Below, one piece after another: positions 1 through 11,900 of a stretch of DNA of 64,000 bases (its first letter is position 1; each line of letters opens with the position of its first letter). Under the pieces are notes generated by a model. It was not told the DNA's origin and ran no database searches. It saw nothing but the letters and a program-made list of their open reading frames with translations. Made by a program: the position numbers and the translations under genes. Where the stretch lies: the NCBI RefSeq assembly GCF_004337985.1, contig NW_021940919.1, positions 558,001-622,000 on the forward strand. Reading direction: 5' to 3'. This DNA comes from Pyricularia pennisetigena (Eukaryota; Ascomycota; Sordariomycetes; Magnaporthales; Pyriculariaceae).

Positions 1-1178
1 ATGGCATGGTGCCCTTCATCACAGAGCGTTTGAGACTGGAGACGGATTTTATTAACGAGGCCAAAAACTCTGACACAATGCGTGAGCTCATCGCCGATGA
101 GCCTTCCTTACGTGGGCGCGTTTACATCCCCAAGGTTTTCCCGGAGCTCAGCAGCAAACGTGTCCTAGTCACAGAGTGGATAGAGGGTGTCAGGCTATGG
201 GACCGCGAGGCACTGACCAGACCCTGGTACGGCGGCTACAGCAAGGGCTCTTTGGGCGTGCACGGAACCCCACTTCCATCCCCAGACATGGCGGCCGTGC
301 GGGCAGAGCTGCGCCGGAACCCGGAGAGCTCCAAACTCAAGCCGGAGCGTGACGAGTGGCGAGGCCGGAACGGCAAAGGAGGGCTCGGCCTCAGCAAGAA
401 GGACGTCATGACCATCATTGTGGACCTCTTCAGCGCGCAGATCTTCAAGTTCGGCGTGGTCCACTGCGACCCGCACCCGGGCAACATCTTCATTCGCCGG
501 CTGCCGGGCGGGCGGGCGGAGCTGGTGCTCATCGATCATGGGCTATACATCTACTTGACGCCCAAGTTCCGGCGCGAGTATTCGGTGTTCTGGAAGGCGC
601 TCATGACTTTTGACAACAAGACCATTGCGAGGGTGTGCGACCAGTGGGGCATTAAGGGGGCAGACCTATTTGCAAGCGCGACGCTGATGCGGCCGTACGA
701 AGGTGGCGACGGATACTACCGACGGCAACTGCTTGGCATGGACTTGCCTGAGAGCATGACGCCCAAGCAGCGGCGATTCGAGATTCAGAAGCGGAGCAAG
801 CAGGCGGTGCGCGAGATGCTGGCCGACGAGACCAAGTGGCCGAAGGAGCTCATCTTCATCGGCCGCAACATGCGCATCGTCCAGGGCAACAACCAACACA
901 TGGGCTCCCCCGTCAACCGTGTCAAGAGGATGGGCGAGTGGGCGAGCAGGAGCATGTTTGAGGACCCGGATCGGCCGTTCCGGGAACGCGTGGCCAACAT
1001 GTGGCGACACGCGCTGTTCAAGACGGTGCTGACGGCCAGCGACGTTGTGTTTTACTTTTTCAAGCTCCGGCAATTCCTAGGACTCGGCGGCGGCATGGAA
1101 GACGAGGTCGAGGCGAGGATGAGGGAGATGGCGGGGGATTTCGGGATCGAGCTGCAGCATGATGTGTTTGCTGGGTGA
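1..1178 (+). CDS. ABC1/UbiB (ADCK-type) atypical kinase, 3' part
   Basis: The C-terminal part of an ABC1/ADCK/UbiB-family protein, probably mitochondrial and tied to coenzyme Q or lipid homeostasis (family knowledge). The frame is open from the window edge (codons begin at base 3) and stops at 1178. The Met at base 6 is unlikely to be the true start, because the N-terminal KxGQ region of the family is missing. Numbering from that Met, the catalytic-loop motif HCDPHPGN lies at about residues 153-160, with the catalytic Asp at 155 and metal-binding Asn at 160. It is followed by LIDHGLY, the DHG variant of DFG seen in the ADCK1/ADCK5/Mcp2-Cqd clade. A VLVTEWIEGV hinge-like motif comes earlier. 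No intron is visible in this part. The assignment to the family is firm; the exact clade is an inference. Confidence 0.9.
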   Translation, partial: GMVPFITERLRLETDFINEAKNSDTMRELIADEPSLRGRVYIPKVFPELSSKRVLVTEWIEGVRLWDREALTRPWYGGYSKGSLGVHGTPLPSPDMAAVRAELRRNPESSKLKPERDEWRGRNGKGGLGLSKKDVMTIIVDLFSAQIFKFGVVHCDPHPGNIFIRRLPGGRAELVLIDHGLYIYLTPKFRREYSVFWKALMTFDNKTIARVCDQWGIKGADLFASATLMRPYEGGDGYYRRQLLGMDLPESMTPKQRRFEIQKRSKQAVREMLADETKWPKELIFIGRNMRIVQGNNQHMGSPVNRVKRMGEWASRSMFEDPDRPFRERVANMWRHALFKTVLTASDVVFYFFKLRQFLGLGGGMEDEVEARMREMAGDFGIELQHDVFAG

Positions 1179-4100
1179 AAACAAAGTTGGTCTCCTTCGC
1201 CACTCTGGGATGGGAGGAATATAATTTTTACTGCACGCGAGGGCTTTGAAAGCCGTTCTGTACAACATCATGGCATGATTACGCGTATGACCTTTTAGAA
1301 GGGGCGCAGCATATAGCGCATTTCGGCGGCGTGGTTTTCTCGGCGCAAGGAGTTTCTTTGTAGACATCCCAAAAAAATATAGTCACCTCATTAGTTATTC
1401 CATTACCTTTCACATGGATTGAACTATGCCTTCGGCCAAGTCGTTATATTAACATGGAACCACGGAGTCGGCTTAATAATAGCCAAGAGCCAAGAGGAAA
1501 GTCATTCAACCCTCCTGCACTCAACGATTGCCAGGCTTGCCAGACAAGCGGGGACAAAAAAGAAGCGACTCAGCACGGATTTATGGTTTGCAACCACCCA
1601 GAATACCACCAAAACAATGTCTTTTTTCAACGAAGAGAAATAATAGAGATACTCGAACTCGCAATCTTAGAGTCGCGTTCAGTTTTTGCCTGCTACAAAA
1701 GTCGTTTTTGACTTGGTAATTTGGGTGGATGGGAACCATCAGGCCATACTGAGTTAGACTTCTTTTCTTGTCCTCCGCTTGCCAGGATACCTTTTTTCCC
1801 CTTCTGTTTCCCATGAATTCAGGGTAGGTGGTACGTGGTACCCGGGGCCCGTTTTTGTCCCCTCTCATCAACAGCAATTACCGTGAAACATGACGAGCCC
1901 ATACACCCGTGATTCCATGGAGTGGATAGAAGCTCGGGTCACACTTTGTTTGAGAGAACCCAATGGCTTTGTTAGGGTGTCTGCGTGCATCTCAAGATAC
2001 CAGGGGATAGCATGCATGGAACATCATAGGGGTTTTTGAGTTATATCCCCTTCCAGCCCCCAATTCCCGCCAAAATCCTTGCAGGGTTTTCTGTTTAAAA
2101 TAGGATTGTTGCCAACAATGACTCTTCTCGACAAATTTTTTTTTTTTGTAAAGATTTTTAAGAAAGAAAATGGGGTAAGATCGGCCACACTAAGCCCTGA
2201 ATAGCAACTGTCGTTCACCAATCTCCTTTAGTCGAGATACCCTAGGTTGTGGTACGCTGCGTAAAGGTACCTACCTACTGTTAGGTCACTTGACTTTGTT
2301 AACTTGCTGGGCAGTCCTCTTTGCTGAAAAGGACATCTTGGTCTCCATAGCGAGAAATGACAGTTGCGGGGGGTGGGTGCCTAGTTTCGCGCAAAAGAGG
2401 GAGAACAAGGTTGTTGCCTGGCCCTGTATTAGCTACCTACCTCTCCCTGGTAGTCTTGGTCTTGCAAGTCTTGGTAGTCTACCGTGTGTTTGTCACGCTG
2501 CGTACTGACTTTTGTACAAAGGAAAGCTTACTATACAGCATGACGATCTTAATGATGGACTGCACGAGATTTTTTCCATCAATGTAATCAAGTAGGTATT
2601 TGAAGTGGAAAAAAAATAGAGACGGCGTCAGCATCTACCAATGTCGAATGCCTAAAGCTTGTCCTTAGAGAAAAAAAAAAAAAATTCCACCGAGCTTGTC
2701 AGGATCGGAATATGACTGAATTATTCGTCGAGAGATTTGATGCAAGGCATAGCAAAAATAAGGGATAAGGTGTGATTTAAAAAAAAAAAAAAGAAGAAAA
2801 AAAAAGGAAATAAAGAGATGACCTTGATGCAACGTCAATTTTGATTGGCGGGCTGTGCCGAATGCTCGCTGCAATCTAAAAGGGGGCGACCACTCGTAAT
2901 GAGCAAAGGAGGACGACGTCCTTGAAACTGACCAGAGCATAATTAAACTACCAAGGAGCTGTCAACAGGGAACATCGATTGTGTTGTTTGCAGCGTTGCC
3001 CTATGCAAATGTGAAGCTTAAGAGGCGCAGTTGCAAATCCCGAGGCAATGCATTTGCATTATAATAGATGACGGAAGGCAGAAAATATTCCGCAGAATTG
3101 AATAAAACAAGCCGAGTGCAAAGGTTCCCGGCTTGGGCCGACGTGGTGGCCGACAGGGAAAAAGCCCACTCACTCGATCGTACATGCAGTTGAGAGGAGA
3201 GAAAAGGACTCCCCACGTTGACAAAACGCACCTTTCGATCGATTGATTGTGCACATGCAAAACCCTGCAAGTTCTGACTGCGAACAATTCACTAGGGTTG
3301 CTTGTGCAAAATGATGCATGCGAACACCACCACTGTCATTATTAAGCCAAAAACAGAACGAACATTGCCTTGATTGCCATCCAACGGGTTTGGCATGGCA
3401 TGAACAGACAGCTTCCAAAAATTACCCAGAGTGCCCCTGACTATCACGACGCACTAAAACGACCCAACTCCCGAAAAGGCGCCTAGCGGTCTGTCTCGTT
3501 TTTTTTTTGTTGTGGCCCATGACGAAAGCCAACCCATCCATGTATCCTTGACCAGCCAGCCCCCAGTCCATCCATAAGCCTGATGCATGGGAGAAGATGG
3601 AGGTTGGTCAACAAGATAATTGACAGGGCAGGGTTGTGGACATCGAACGTCCTTCCCCACTGGCTGTGCGCCTCCCCCCAAAAAAAGGACGGCGCGGCGC
3701 CATCTAATCCCTCCCCATCGATCCGGTTTCCCACCCATCAATTTGTACCTGCATCCGCTCAATGCAAGCATACCCGCTCTCTTCAAACCCACCTAGGCTA
3801 ACTCCAGTTAGAGGTCACAGAAGCTGCAGGTCCCGATTTGTATGTGGGCGGTTGATCTTGGTCGTAGACTGGATTTTGTTCCTCCAAACTCGTCACTTGT
3901 TCTTTTCATAATTACCATCGTCGTACCCCCCGTCAACGCAAACGTTTCGTTTCTACGCCTCCTGATTGGGGTTGTAGAGGTAGCCGCTCTTTATTCTTCC
4001 CAAGCTGCATGTCATACACGACGTATCACAGCGCGTAGGAGCACCGTACCTCCTGAGCAGTGTACTATCCTGTGACTTTTGTTTTTAATTTTCTTACAAT

Positions 4101-5791
4101 CCCCTTTCATCCCAACTTTTAAACTTATTACCTTCTATTAATCCACCCCGGGAGCGCGTATGGGCTCCTATCGCAAAGGGAAGGAAAGAAGAAAATAAAG
4201 AAAAAGGCTGTCGCCGTTGAAGAGCCACATTACTAGACTAGCAATGTAAGTTTTCCATTTAAAGATTACCTGTCATATGAGTAGTAGCTTCGGCGCAAAC
4301 GGAAATGGGAGCAGAAGTGGGAAATGGTATGGCAATTAATTGCTGGAAGCAAACGAAGTGACGGCATAACTCTAGGTTAGCGCGCACTCGTCTCAGCCTA
4401 ATCTACCTAGACCTACCTCCTGCAGTAGTCCCTCCCTTTGCGTCCATCCTGTCCGATATTGAGCGGATTTATCAGCTGAACTGCGCACGGCAATCAGATG
4501 ACGGGATACCATGTTGAATCCCAGGAAGGCTGACCAAGATCAAGTGTGAAGAAGCAAAGCAAGGCCAAGATTCGAGCAGCGCCTCCGAACAAAGAAGTAA
4601 TAGTCTCAACCCCTCTGCCGAACGCGCAGAAGAAAGACAGTTCTTGCGCCCGCATTCGTCCAACAAAGGCAAGACCACAGTCGACCAAATATATGCGACG
4701 CGACTAAGAACAGGCACTCTCTGTATCCTGTCGACTTTTTACCAATCGATTCACCCGAAGAAAGAGAGAAAAAAAAGTAGAGAGTCGACGACGTAGAGGC
4801 AACGCAAGCAACTCGAAAACAACGAACACCAGGCGGGGTAGGCGAGCGGAAAGAATATAGCACCAAAGTCTCGTTGTGTAACTCAACGTTGATATCGCTC
4901 ATTTTTCCCGTCGTTGATTTGACGGCAAGTGCGTGTAACGCGACACACGAGTCGCATCGGTCTCGCAGGAAGCTTGTTAGAGGTAACTGAGCCACCTCGG
5001 CGCAATAAAGGTGAGTAAAGAGATCCGGAAAGCTGCATATTTGGCTAGCTGAGGTGCTCATTGCCAATCATATACCCAATTTCCCCTCTGTTCACCAAAC
5101 CTGGTCGAGCTGGCTGTGGTCTGTCTGGTGGTCCCAGGTTCCGTGTCATTCATATCTGGACATCCACATCCACCCACTCCAATAAATGCTCTCGTCGCAT
5201 TTCTGCGACCCGCCAATGTTCGCAGGTTTCAAGGGCTAACAACCAGTCGCACGCGGAAACGATAGAGGCGCTTCCACCACTCGAAACGAGCCAACCGGAA
5301 GAAAAGAACAAACCGAAACAGATCAGGGGGAGCCAGCCGCCAGCGAAAAAAAAACAAAATCCATCTGCTGTGCCATCTTGCACCTATTTGCCTGCGTCTC
5401 CAATTCCATCAGTGCCATTCGTCTGGCTCACTTATTACCTATTCGATCAATCGGAGGGAGCTACTTTTTGATTGTCAGCCTGTTCACGCTCGATTGCTGG
5501 AGCCCGGAAATTTGCTTGGGCCGTGATTGCCTAAATTCTCCGTAAGTTGAGAAGTACTTGCCCGAAATAATCGAATCTCGGGACTCGATTTGGGTTTAAT
5601 TCGATCTCGTACGATTCCTCTCCCCATTGTTCTTTTTCGCTTTAGTACCTCATCTCATCCCAACTTCCCTTCTGGTTCCGACGAAAAAAAAAAAAAAAGA
5701 ACAAACAAACAAACAAAACCGCGCCCGCACCCGCACCCGCACGCAACTCATTCTGCACGCGTGGACCGTTACTTCCCGCCACGACTCAATA
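1179..5791. other. Gene-free spacer, 4.6 kb
   Basis: AT-rich spacer between the ADCK-type kinase and the septin-like gene. It holds an imperfect inverted repeat (about 1540-1790, listed separately), several A/T homopolymers (for example around 2670, 2780 and 5685) and short open frames with no recognisable protein. The last 300-700 bases are probably promoter and 5' UTR of the septin-like gene. They include an A-rich stretch near 5685-5715 followed by a CCCGCA-type short repeat near 5720-5740. Confidence 0.6.
1541..1790. repeat. Imperfect long inverted repeat
   Basis: The segment at about 1543-1625 on the plus strand resembles the minus strand of about 1700-1785. Shared blocks include GACAAGCGGGGACAAAAAAG against GGCAAGCGGAGGACAAGAAA, then ACTCAGCACGG against ACTCAGTATGG, then CAACCACCCAGAATACCA against CATCCACCCAAATTACCA. 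The spacer between the arms is itself weakly palindromic (centre about 1665). No coding capacity is evident. It could be a decayed MITE or two inverted copies of a small repeat. The arm borders are by eye. Confidence 0.65.
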
Positions 5792-7725
5792 ATGCATCAA
5801 ATCAGACGACCATCCCAGCTGCATGATGAAGACGATGGTTATATCCATGACGATCATGATGCTGACGTCAATGCCTATTCTTACTCAACAGCAGCAGCTG
5901 CCGACAAGTTACCCATAGTGGCAGCTTCTCAATACACAGCCGGACCGATCCCCGCCCGATCGCCTTTACGACAGGCATCCTCGACCGTAGATCCCCGAAC
6001 CACCATGAGCCCTCCCACACGCCGCTCAAGTCTCGGAATGTTGTTAAGACGTAGCAAGTCAGGCGAGCTCAAGGGCAAGAAGGCCCAGCTCAGAGAACAG
6101 GAACTGCAGCGACAGCGTGACGCTTCAGTTCCCAAATCCCCTCCTCGCCTCCCGGTTCTCTACAACGGCGCACCAGCACCGGAGTTACAGTCCTTTGGCG
6201 GCGAGAACCCTCGTCCAGACAGCTTCCAGATTGTCTCTGGCCAACACTCACTTACCGACAACCAGTCCCTTCTCTCGCGTCCCTCAATGGAGCCAAGCTC
6301 ACGCTCCGCGATTAATGTTCCCGTTCCGCCGATTCCCAATGGCGCCTGGGTCGATCCCTATGCTCGCACCGAGAGCATGACGCATCGCGGCAGGTACAGC
6401 TACGCGAGCAGTGCCATCAGCTCGGTTAACAACCCGAGGAGAGTTCGAAGACGCAAGGACCCCACGCCTTTCAAGTATGTTTTTCTTTCATCCTCGATTT
6501 CCGCTCGTGTTAGCCTGCCGGTGACATAGTCAACTAACTCCGCCGCTTCTCGCGCCAAAACAGTATTCTAATCGTAGGTACGCAAGGCTCTGGCAAGACG
6601 TCATTCCTCGAATTCCTCAAAACCTCGCTCGCCCTACCACCAAAGAAGCGCACCAAGAGTACCATCGACGGCAGTGAATTGACGCCCAGAGCTTCTGCCT
6701 CGGGCAATTTCGTTCCTCACTATCTCGAAACCGAAATCGATGGCGAACGCGTCGGTCTGACACTGTGGGACTCGGAGGGCTTTGAGAAGAACGTTGTGGA
6801 TCTTCAGCTGCGCGAAATGTCGGCATTCCTTGAGAGCAAATTCGAAGACACTTTCACTGAGGAAATGAAGGTCATGCGTTCTCCAGGTGTCCAAGATACC
6901 CACATTCACGCTGTTTTTCTTGTTCTTGATCCCGCTCGGCTCGACCGGAACATTGCTGCCGCCAAAGCTGCGCAAGCTCCTGGCAGCAAGACCCAGGGCA
7001 TTCCCGCGCGCATTGTCGGCAGCCTAGACGAGGACCTGGACCTTCAGGTTCTGCGTACGCTGCAGGGCAAAACCACCGTCATCCCGGTCATCTCCAAGGC
7101 GGACACCATCACCACCAAGCACATGGATGTGCTCAAGCGGACTGTCTGGGATAGCCTGAAAAAGTCAGGGCTGGATCCACTCGAGGCCCTCGGATTCGAT
7201 GACGATGATGCTGCGACTCCAGATTCTAGCAGAATCGATGAGGAAGACGAGGAGCCAGCCGAGGACGACGATGAGGTAGTGAGCGGCCAAAAATCAACAA
7301 ACGAAGATGGCGAAGTCGATGGCGACCTGTCCAATCAAGACGGTGACGATGACGATGTTGTAGGCGCCAACTCCACTTCGCCGTCGTCGAGGGCATCCAA
7401 GAGGGACTCAATCCGCCGTAGTCGGACTGCGGAAGAACTCAAGCAGGACGAGCCGCCTTTCATTCCCATGTCGATAATCAGCCCGGATATTTACGAGCCT
7501 AGTGTTGTGGGACGCGCTTTCCCATGGGGATTTGCAGATCCCAACAACGAGGATCACTGCGATTTTGTCAAGCTCAAGGAGGCTGTGTTTAATGACTGGC
7601 GCGGCGAGTTGCGCGAGGCCAGCAGGGAGCAGTGGTACGAGACGTGGAGGACGAGCAGACTTAAGGAGCGCAAGCTGGCCGGTGGCGGGCCAGTACAGAC
7701 CGCTCGGAGGTTTGTTGGCCAGTGA
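5792..7725 (+). CDS. Septin-like GTPase with acidic insert
   Basis: Exons 5792-6474 and 6564-7725, one 89-bp intron (GTATGT donor, ACTAAC branch, CAG acceptor) whose removal joins a basic RRRKDPTPF stretch directly to the P-loop; 614 aa. The G domain shows GTQGSGKTS (G1, residues 233-241), WDSEG (G3, 296-300) and SKAD (G4, 405-408). It ends with a septin-unique-element-like block, GRAFPWGFADPNNEDHCDF (about 544-562). These motifs fit the septin/septin-like GTPase family, which forms cortical filaments at septa and polar sites. Two things are unusual: a long disordered N-terminus (about 215 residues) and an Asp/Glu-rich insert (about 439-492) between G4 and the septin element. The start is the first ATG that gives the conserved frame. 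It is convergent with the Rom2-type GEF. Whether it polymerises with core septins cannot be told from sequence. Confidence 0.88.
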
Positions 7726-8986
7726 TCTGTTCTCCCTTGTCTTAATCGCGGCGGATATTGGTTTTTTTTTTCTCCCTTCAGCCTTGAGCATGGCGTCGCC
7801 ACCTTTCGTGTCCTGATTCCCTTGTGTTTTCACCTTCGGCTTGGTCTTGTCGTGGTTTTCTTTTGTGTTCAAAGCAGCATACCCAATTGTGCAACTGGTT
7901 TTATTTTTATTTTTATTTTTTTGTTCTTGATTTGTTTTTCGCATTAGTTTCCTCAACCGTGTAAGCTGGCTTTGTTTACTTTCTTGTCGACATTCCGCGC
8001 TATGTGCAGGACTGGCTTCATAAAAACTTAGGGATGACCACCGTGTCTTAAACCGAATCCCGCTATTTTACTATTTTCTTACTACTTACTTTGTTACACC
8101 TGCTTGTAACTGGAACGTGTGTGGTAAATATTGTATTCACAACCGGTTCGCCAGCAGTCATCTGCGAGTTTTCCAATTCATCGGTATCACTTCTTCAAAA
8201 GGGGATTTGCTTAATCTTGCTTCACACAGGTTGCTTCACGCACAGCGTCCATTCTGACTCGATTGAGGCTGGCAATTGACAACGTGGTATTTTTTTCAAG
8301 AACACAGAATTTAAGATATAAGGTTTGGAATGTTCCTTGTACCGTGGGCACTGATGACAAATGAATGAAGCTTAAACCGGCATTTTTTTCTGTCTTGTTC
8401 ATTCCGTGCGAATTTTTTGCCTGCGATTTGGTGATGTGCAGATCAAACAGGTTTGAGAAGGTGTGAGTTCACCATGAGACGAGCACCGCGTGCTTTTTGG
8501 ACCGTTTGTCATAGAAAGCTATCATTTGCATAGAAGTCTGGCTGAAAGATTTTTTTTTTTTTTTTTTTTTTTGATTTCTTTTTAGCTCGTCATAGATTCC
8601 GTATATGGTTTGTAGATTTTTACAGTTGAAGAGAATAATAAACGCCAGCTGGGGCCAAAAACAGTCGGCACTGGGCTCAAGAAAGAAACAAAAGACATAA
8701 ATAAGCCACAAACAATGCTCGCTTATGTAAATATTCGAGCAAGGAAAAAAGAGAAAAAAAAAAAAAAAANNNNNNNNNNNNNNNNNNNNNNNNNNNNNNN
8801 NNNNNNNNNNNNNNNNNNNNNNNNNNNNNNNNNNNNNNNNNNNNNNNNNNNNNNNNNNNNNNNNNNNNNNNNNNNNNNNNNNNNNNNNNNNNNNNNNNNN
8901 NNNNNNNNNNNNNNNNNNNNNNNNNNNNNNNNNNNNCCCATAATAAACACACCCCCATCCTCAAGCCATCCTCTTACTATTCTGTA
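7726..8986. other. Convergent 3' spacer with assembly gap
   Basis: Spacer between the 3' ends of the septin-like gene and the ROM2-type gene. It contains the downstream sequences of both, a T23 tract at 8550-8572 and the N gap at 8770-8936. No gene is visible. Confidence 0.7.
8770..8936. other. Assembly gap (167 N)
   Basis: A run of N from 8770 to 8936 that directly follows an A-rich homopolymer (about 8751-8769). It probably marks a scaffold gap at a low-complexity tract. It is 50 bases past the end of the ROM2-type coding region and so breaks no recognised exon. Confidence 0.98.
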
Positions 8987-11900
8987 TCAAGACTTCTCCA
9001 AATGCCCATCATTCAACGCCATCTCCAACACGATCTGACTGCCAGGGACCTCGGGGTGGCTCATGCAGATCTTGACGGTTCCTTGAGAGTCCATCGGCAG
9101 TGCGCCAGTTGCCACGCCCTGCCCGGGCCCAGTCGGTCCGCGATAACCATAGTCGAGACATCTGACGTCGCGCCCCGCGATTATCTGTCTGAGACGGCCG
9201 TTCTCGGCGTTGCGCACCTCGACGTAGTCCTCGTTGAAAAGAAGCAGGTACTGGCCGAACATGGTGGCCGCGCGGGCCTTCTTTTGCTTGCCGCTGTATT
9301 CCATGATCAGCGTCCGCGAGACCTCTCCATGCTTGTCCATATACACGGCGCAGTCCTCATAAGTGAGCAAGAATTCTTGGTCATTGAGCTTGAACATGCC
9401 TAGCGGCCGCTGGCTCTGGATGCGCTGAGCAATATCGGCAATGGCCGGCAGGGTCAGATCCCGCGGTATTGACATGGTCTGCTTCTTGTCCAGTGTCAAG
9501 AGCTCAAAGCCCTTGGCCGTGGAAACTGCGATGTACGTCTGCAGCAGGTTGAGCGAGTAGCATTCGGTAGGGAGGTAAAACTCGTCAAAGTCACGGAAGT
9601 ACTCGGTGCTACCTGAGGCTCCCTTCCTACCGCCGAACAGACGTGACTTCTTTTCTGACGACTTTTGGAACACAGGCTCCAGAACTTTGAAGGTGTTGTG
9701 CATTCCTTCTTTCCGCTTGAAGAAGACCAACATCCGATCCTTCATGCGCGCCGTTGCAAAGAAGCTGACATCCTTGGCTAGGCGCACCGGGGCTCGGCGG
9801 GGGTTATCGTGAGACGGCGCCGGAAAGTTGGACACGGGGGCTATGACGTCCAGAGGGTATGAGATGAGCGACTTGTCGGCAATGATCAAACAAACGGAGA
9901 ACTCCTCCAAAACCGCGATCTGCGTCACTTTGCTTATCTGCACAGAACGCGTCCAGCCACGCGGGTTGCTGGCCTCGGAGATATAGACGCCAAAGTCAGT
10001 TCCGATCGCGATGATCGACTTGCCGTAGGCATTGAATCCTGTCGCACAGTTGACCTGTGCCCGGCATACTGCTGCTGGACCCCGGCCAGGCCCATACACC
10101 TGCTCCATTTCTCTTATAGCACGATCCAGGGGCGTTCCACGGATTGGTACTCCTGCTGTCCTTCCCATGGCGGAGATAGAATCGTAAGCAAAAGCACCAT
10201 CGGCCACAACACGTAGCCGGAAAGGCTCTGCGTTTTGTGCGTGCAATGCCCTGGCATAATTTGTCTTGGCCTCAATCAGTTGGTTGCACCACTCCTGTCG
10301 GTTCTGCGCTGTCGTGGCGTATAGCGTATAGACTTCATGACCCAGGTGCTTGACCCTGAACGGGTAGAGGATCTTGCCCTCTTCGTACGAGCTGGTCGTG
10401 TTGAGACGAGTCACTGGCTGCATCGACGATGCAGAGGAGCTTGTGTTCGAGTGTTCGAGGCCTGGGCGGTCACCGCCGTTTGACATGACCTTGTTCAGCT
10501 GGGTGCCTGACCCAGCTGTCGGGGCTGCACGGTTGAGTGGAGCAGTTATGCCCTTTTGTTTCGAGACCGGATCATCATTCATGCTCTCAAGAAACAACAA
10601 AGGCATTGGAATTGGCTAGCGCCAGTGTTAGTACATATACGGCTCATAAGCAGGCCAAAGAGTCTGATTGTAAAACTCACCTCTTTAGACACATCGTACT
10701 TCTTCTCACTCCGCCCATCCTTGCTCGGGATGATCTTCGCTAGAATGAAGTAGTGGTCGAACAACAACGCGTGCGTCTCAACCCACCGCACACCTCTAGA
10801 TCCCATACGCTGCAGGTCTCCTTGCATCTTGAGCTCGCGACCCAAGTGGTCAAGGTTAAGCTTGGACTGAAACCCGGGGCGTAGAACCAAGGAGGACTGC
10901 AGTTCGATGAGTGCCACTTGTCTCGTCATGTCATCGACAAGCTTGTCACACTCCATGGTCACCGCCTTGATCTCCTCAATGGCTCTACCCAGGTTTGCCT
11001 TCTCCTCATCATCCTTGACCGAATTCTTGTGAACCGTCTGAAGCAGGAGAGAATATCTTTGCAGTCGCGTGATGGGGGCTTTGAGGTACGTATCCCAGCC
11101 CAGCCGCTCGGATCTTCGGTGGCTTCGCACGTGGTCAAGGAATTGCCGGAAAAGCACGTTGCGATCCTTCTCACGCCGGACGAGGAACTGCGCGTAAGGG
11201 TACGACGCCGAGAATGCAATATATGGTTCCCTGGCCTTGCGAATCCACTCGCGGAAAATGTCACTGAAGCCATGAATCCACGGACCTTGCTCCGCTTGCC
11301 TGTACTTGAGTTGTGCAAGCAAGTACTCCTTGTTTGTCTGCTGCACAGCCTCAGCTTTGCCAAAAACGTTGTCGATAAATTTGCCGAGCCTATTTGGAGT
11401 GATGATGGGCGGCTGCCATGCCTTGAGCTGCTCCTTGTACAGCACACGAAGAACCTCCATGTGGTTCATGAAGACCTCCTCGCTGTACACAATCTCATGC
11501 AGATTGTTCTGACGCTCCACTTCCTTCTTTCCTCGAGAAATCATGACTGTATCCGTGAGATTGTGATACTCCTTCCAGTCTGTCTTTTTGATGGTCTCTC
11601 CTGACATGAGGTCGTCCAAATTGGCCTTCTTGAGTGTTCTCGTACAGTAATAGCTGTAGCATCTGCCTGGAATTTCTTCGTCGTGGAGCTTGGCCGCGTA
11701 GCAGCCGTGGCCAGTAAGCTGCGTGAGCACGCCAGATATGGTCCCCGGACCAAACTTGACCCATTCTTCCTCGCGAACTACGATGCCTTCAGACAGCATC
11801 CTGTCAAACACTTTGCTAGCCAGTGTTTCCGCGTCGGCAACATTCATGGTCGGGACCTTGGTGGTAAACAACTTGATGAGACCCTCCTCAATCGTCTTTT

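Noticed and set aside
4606..5067. 153-codon open frame on the minus strand
   Set aside because: Low-complexity Ser/Phe/Leu composition, no domain, in the probable promoter of the septin-like gene.
10918..11604. 228-codon open frame on the plus strand
   Set aside because: Antisense to the DH domain of the Rom2-type GEF.
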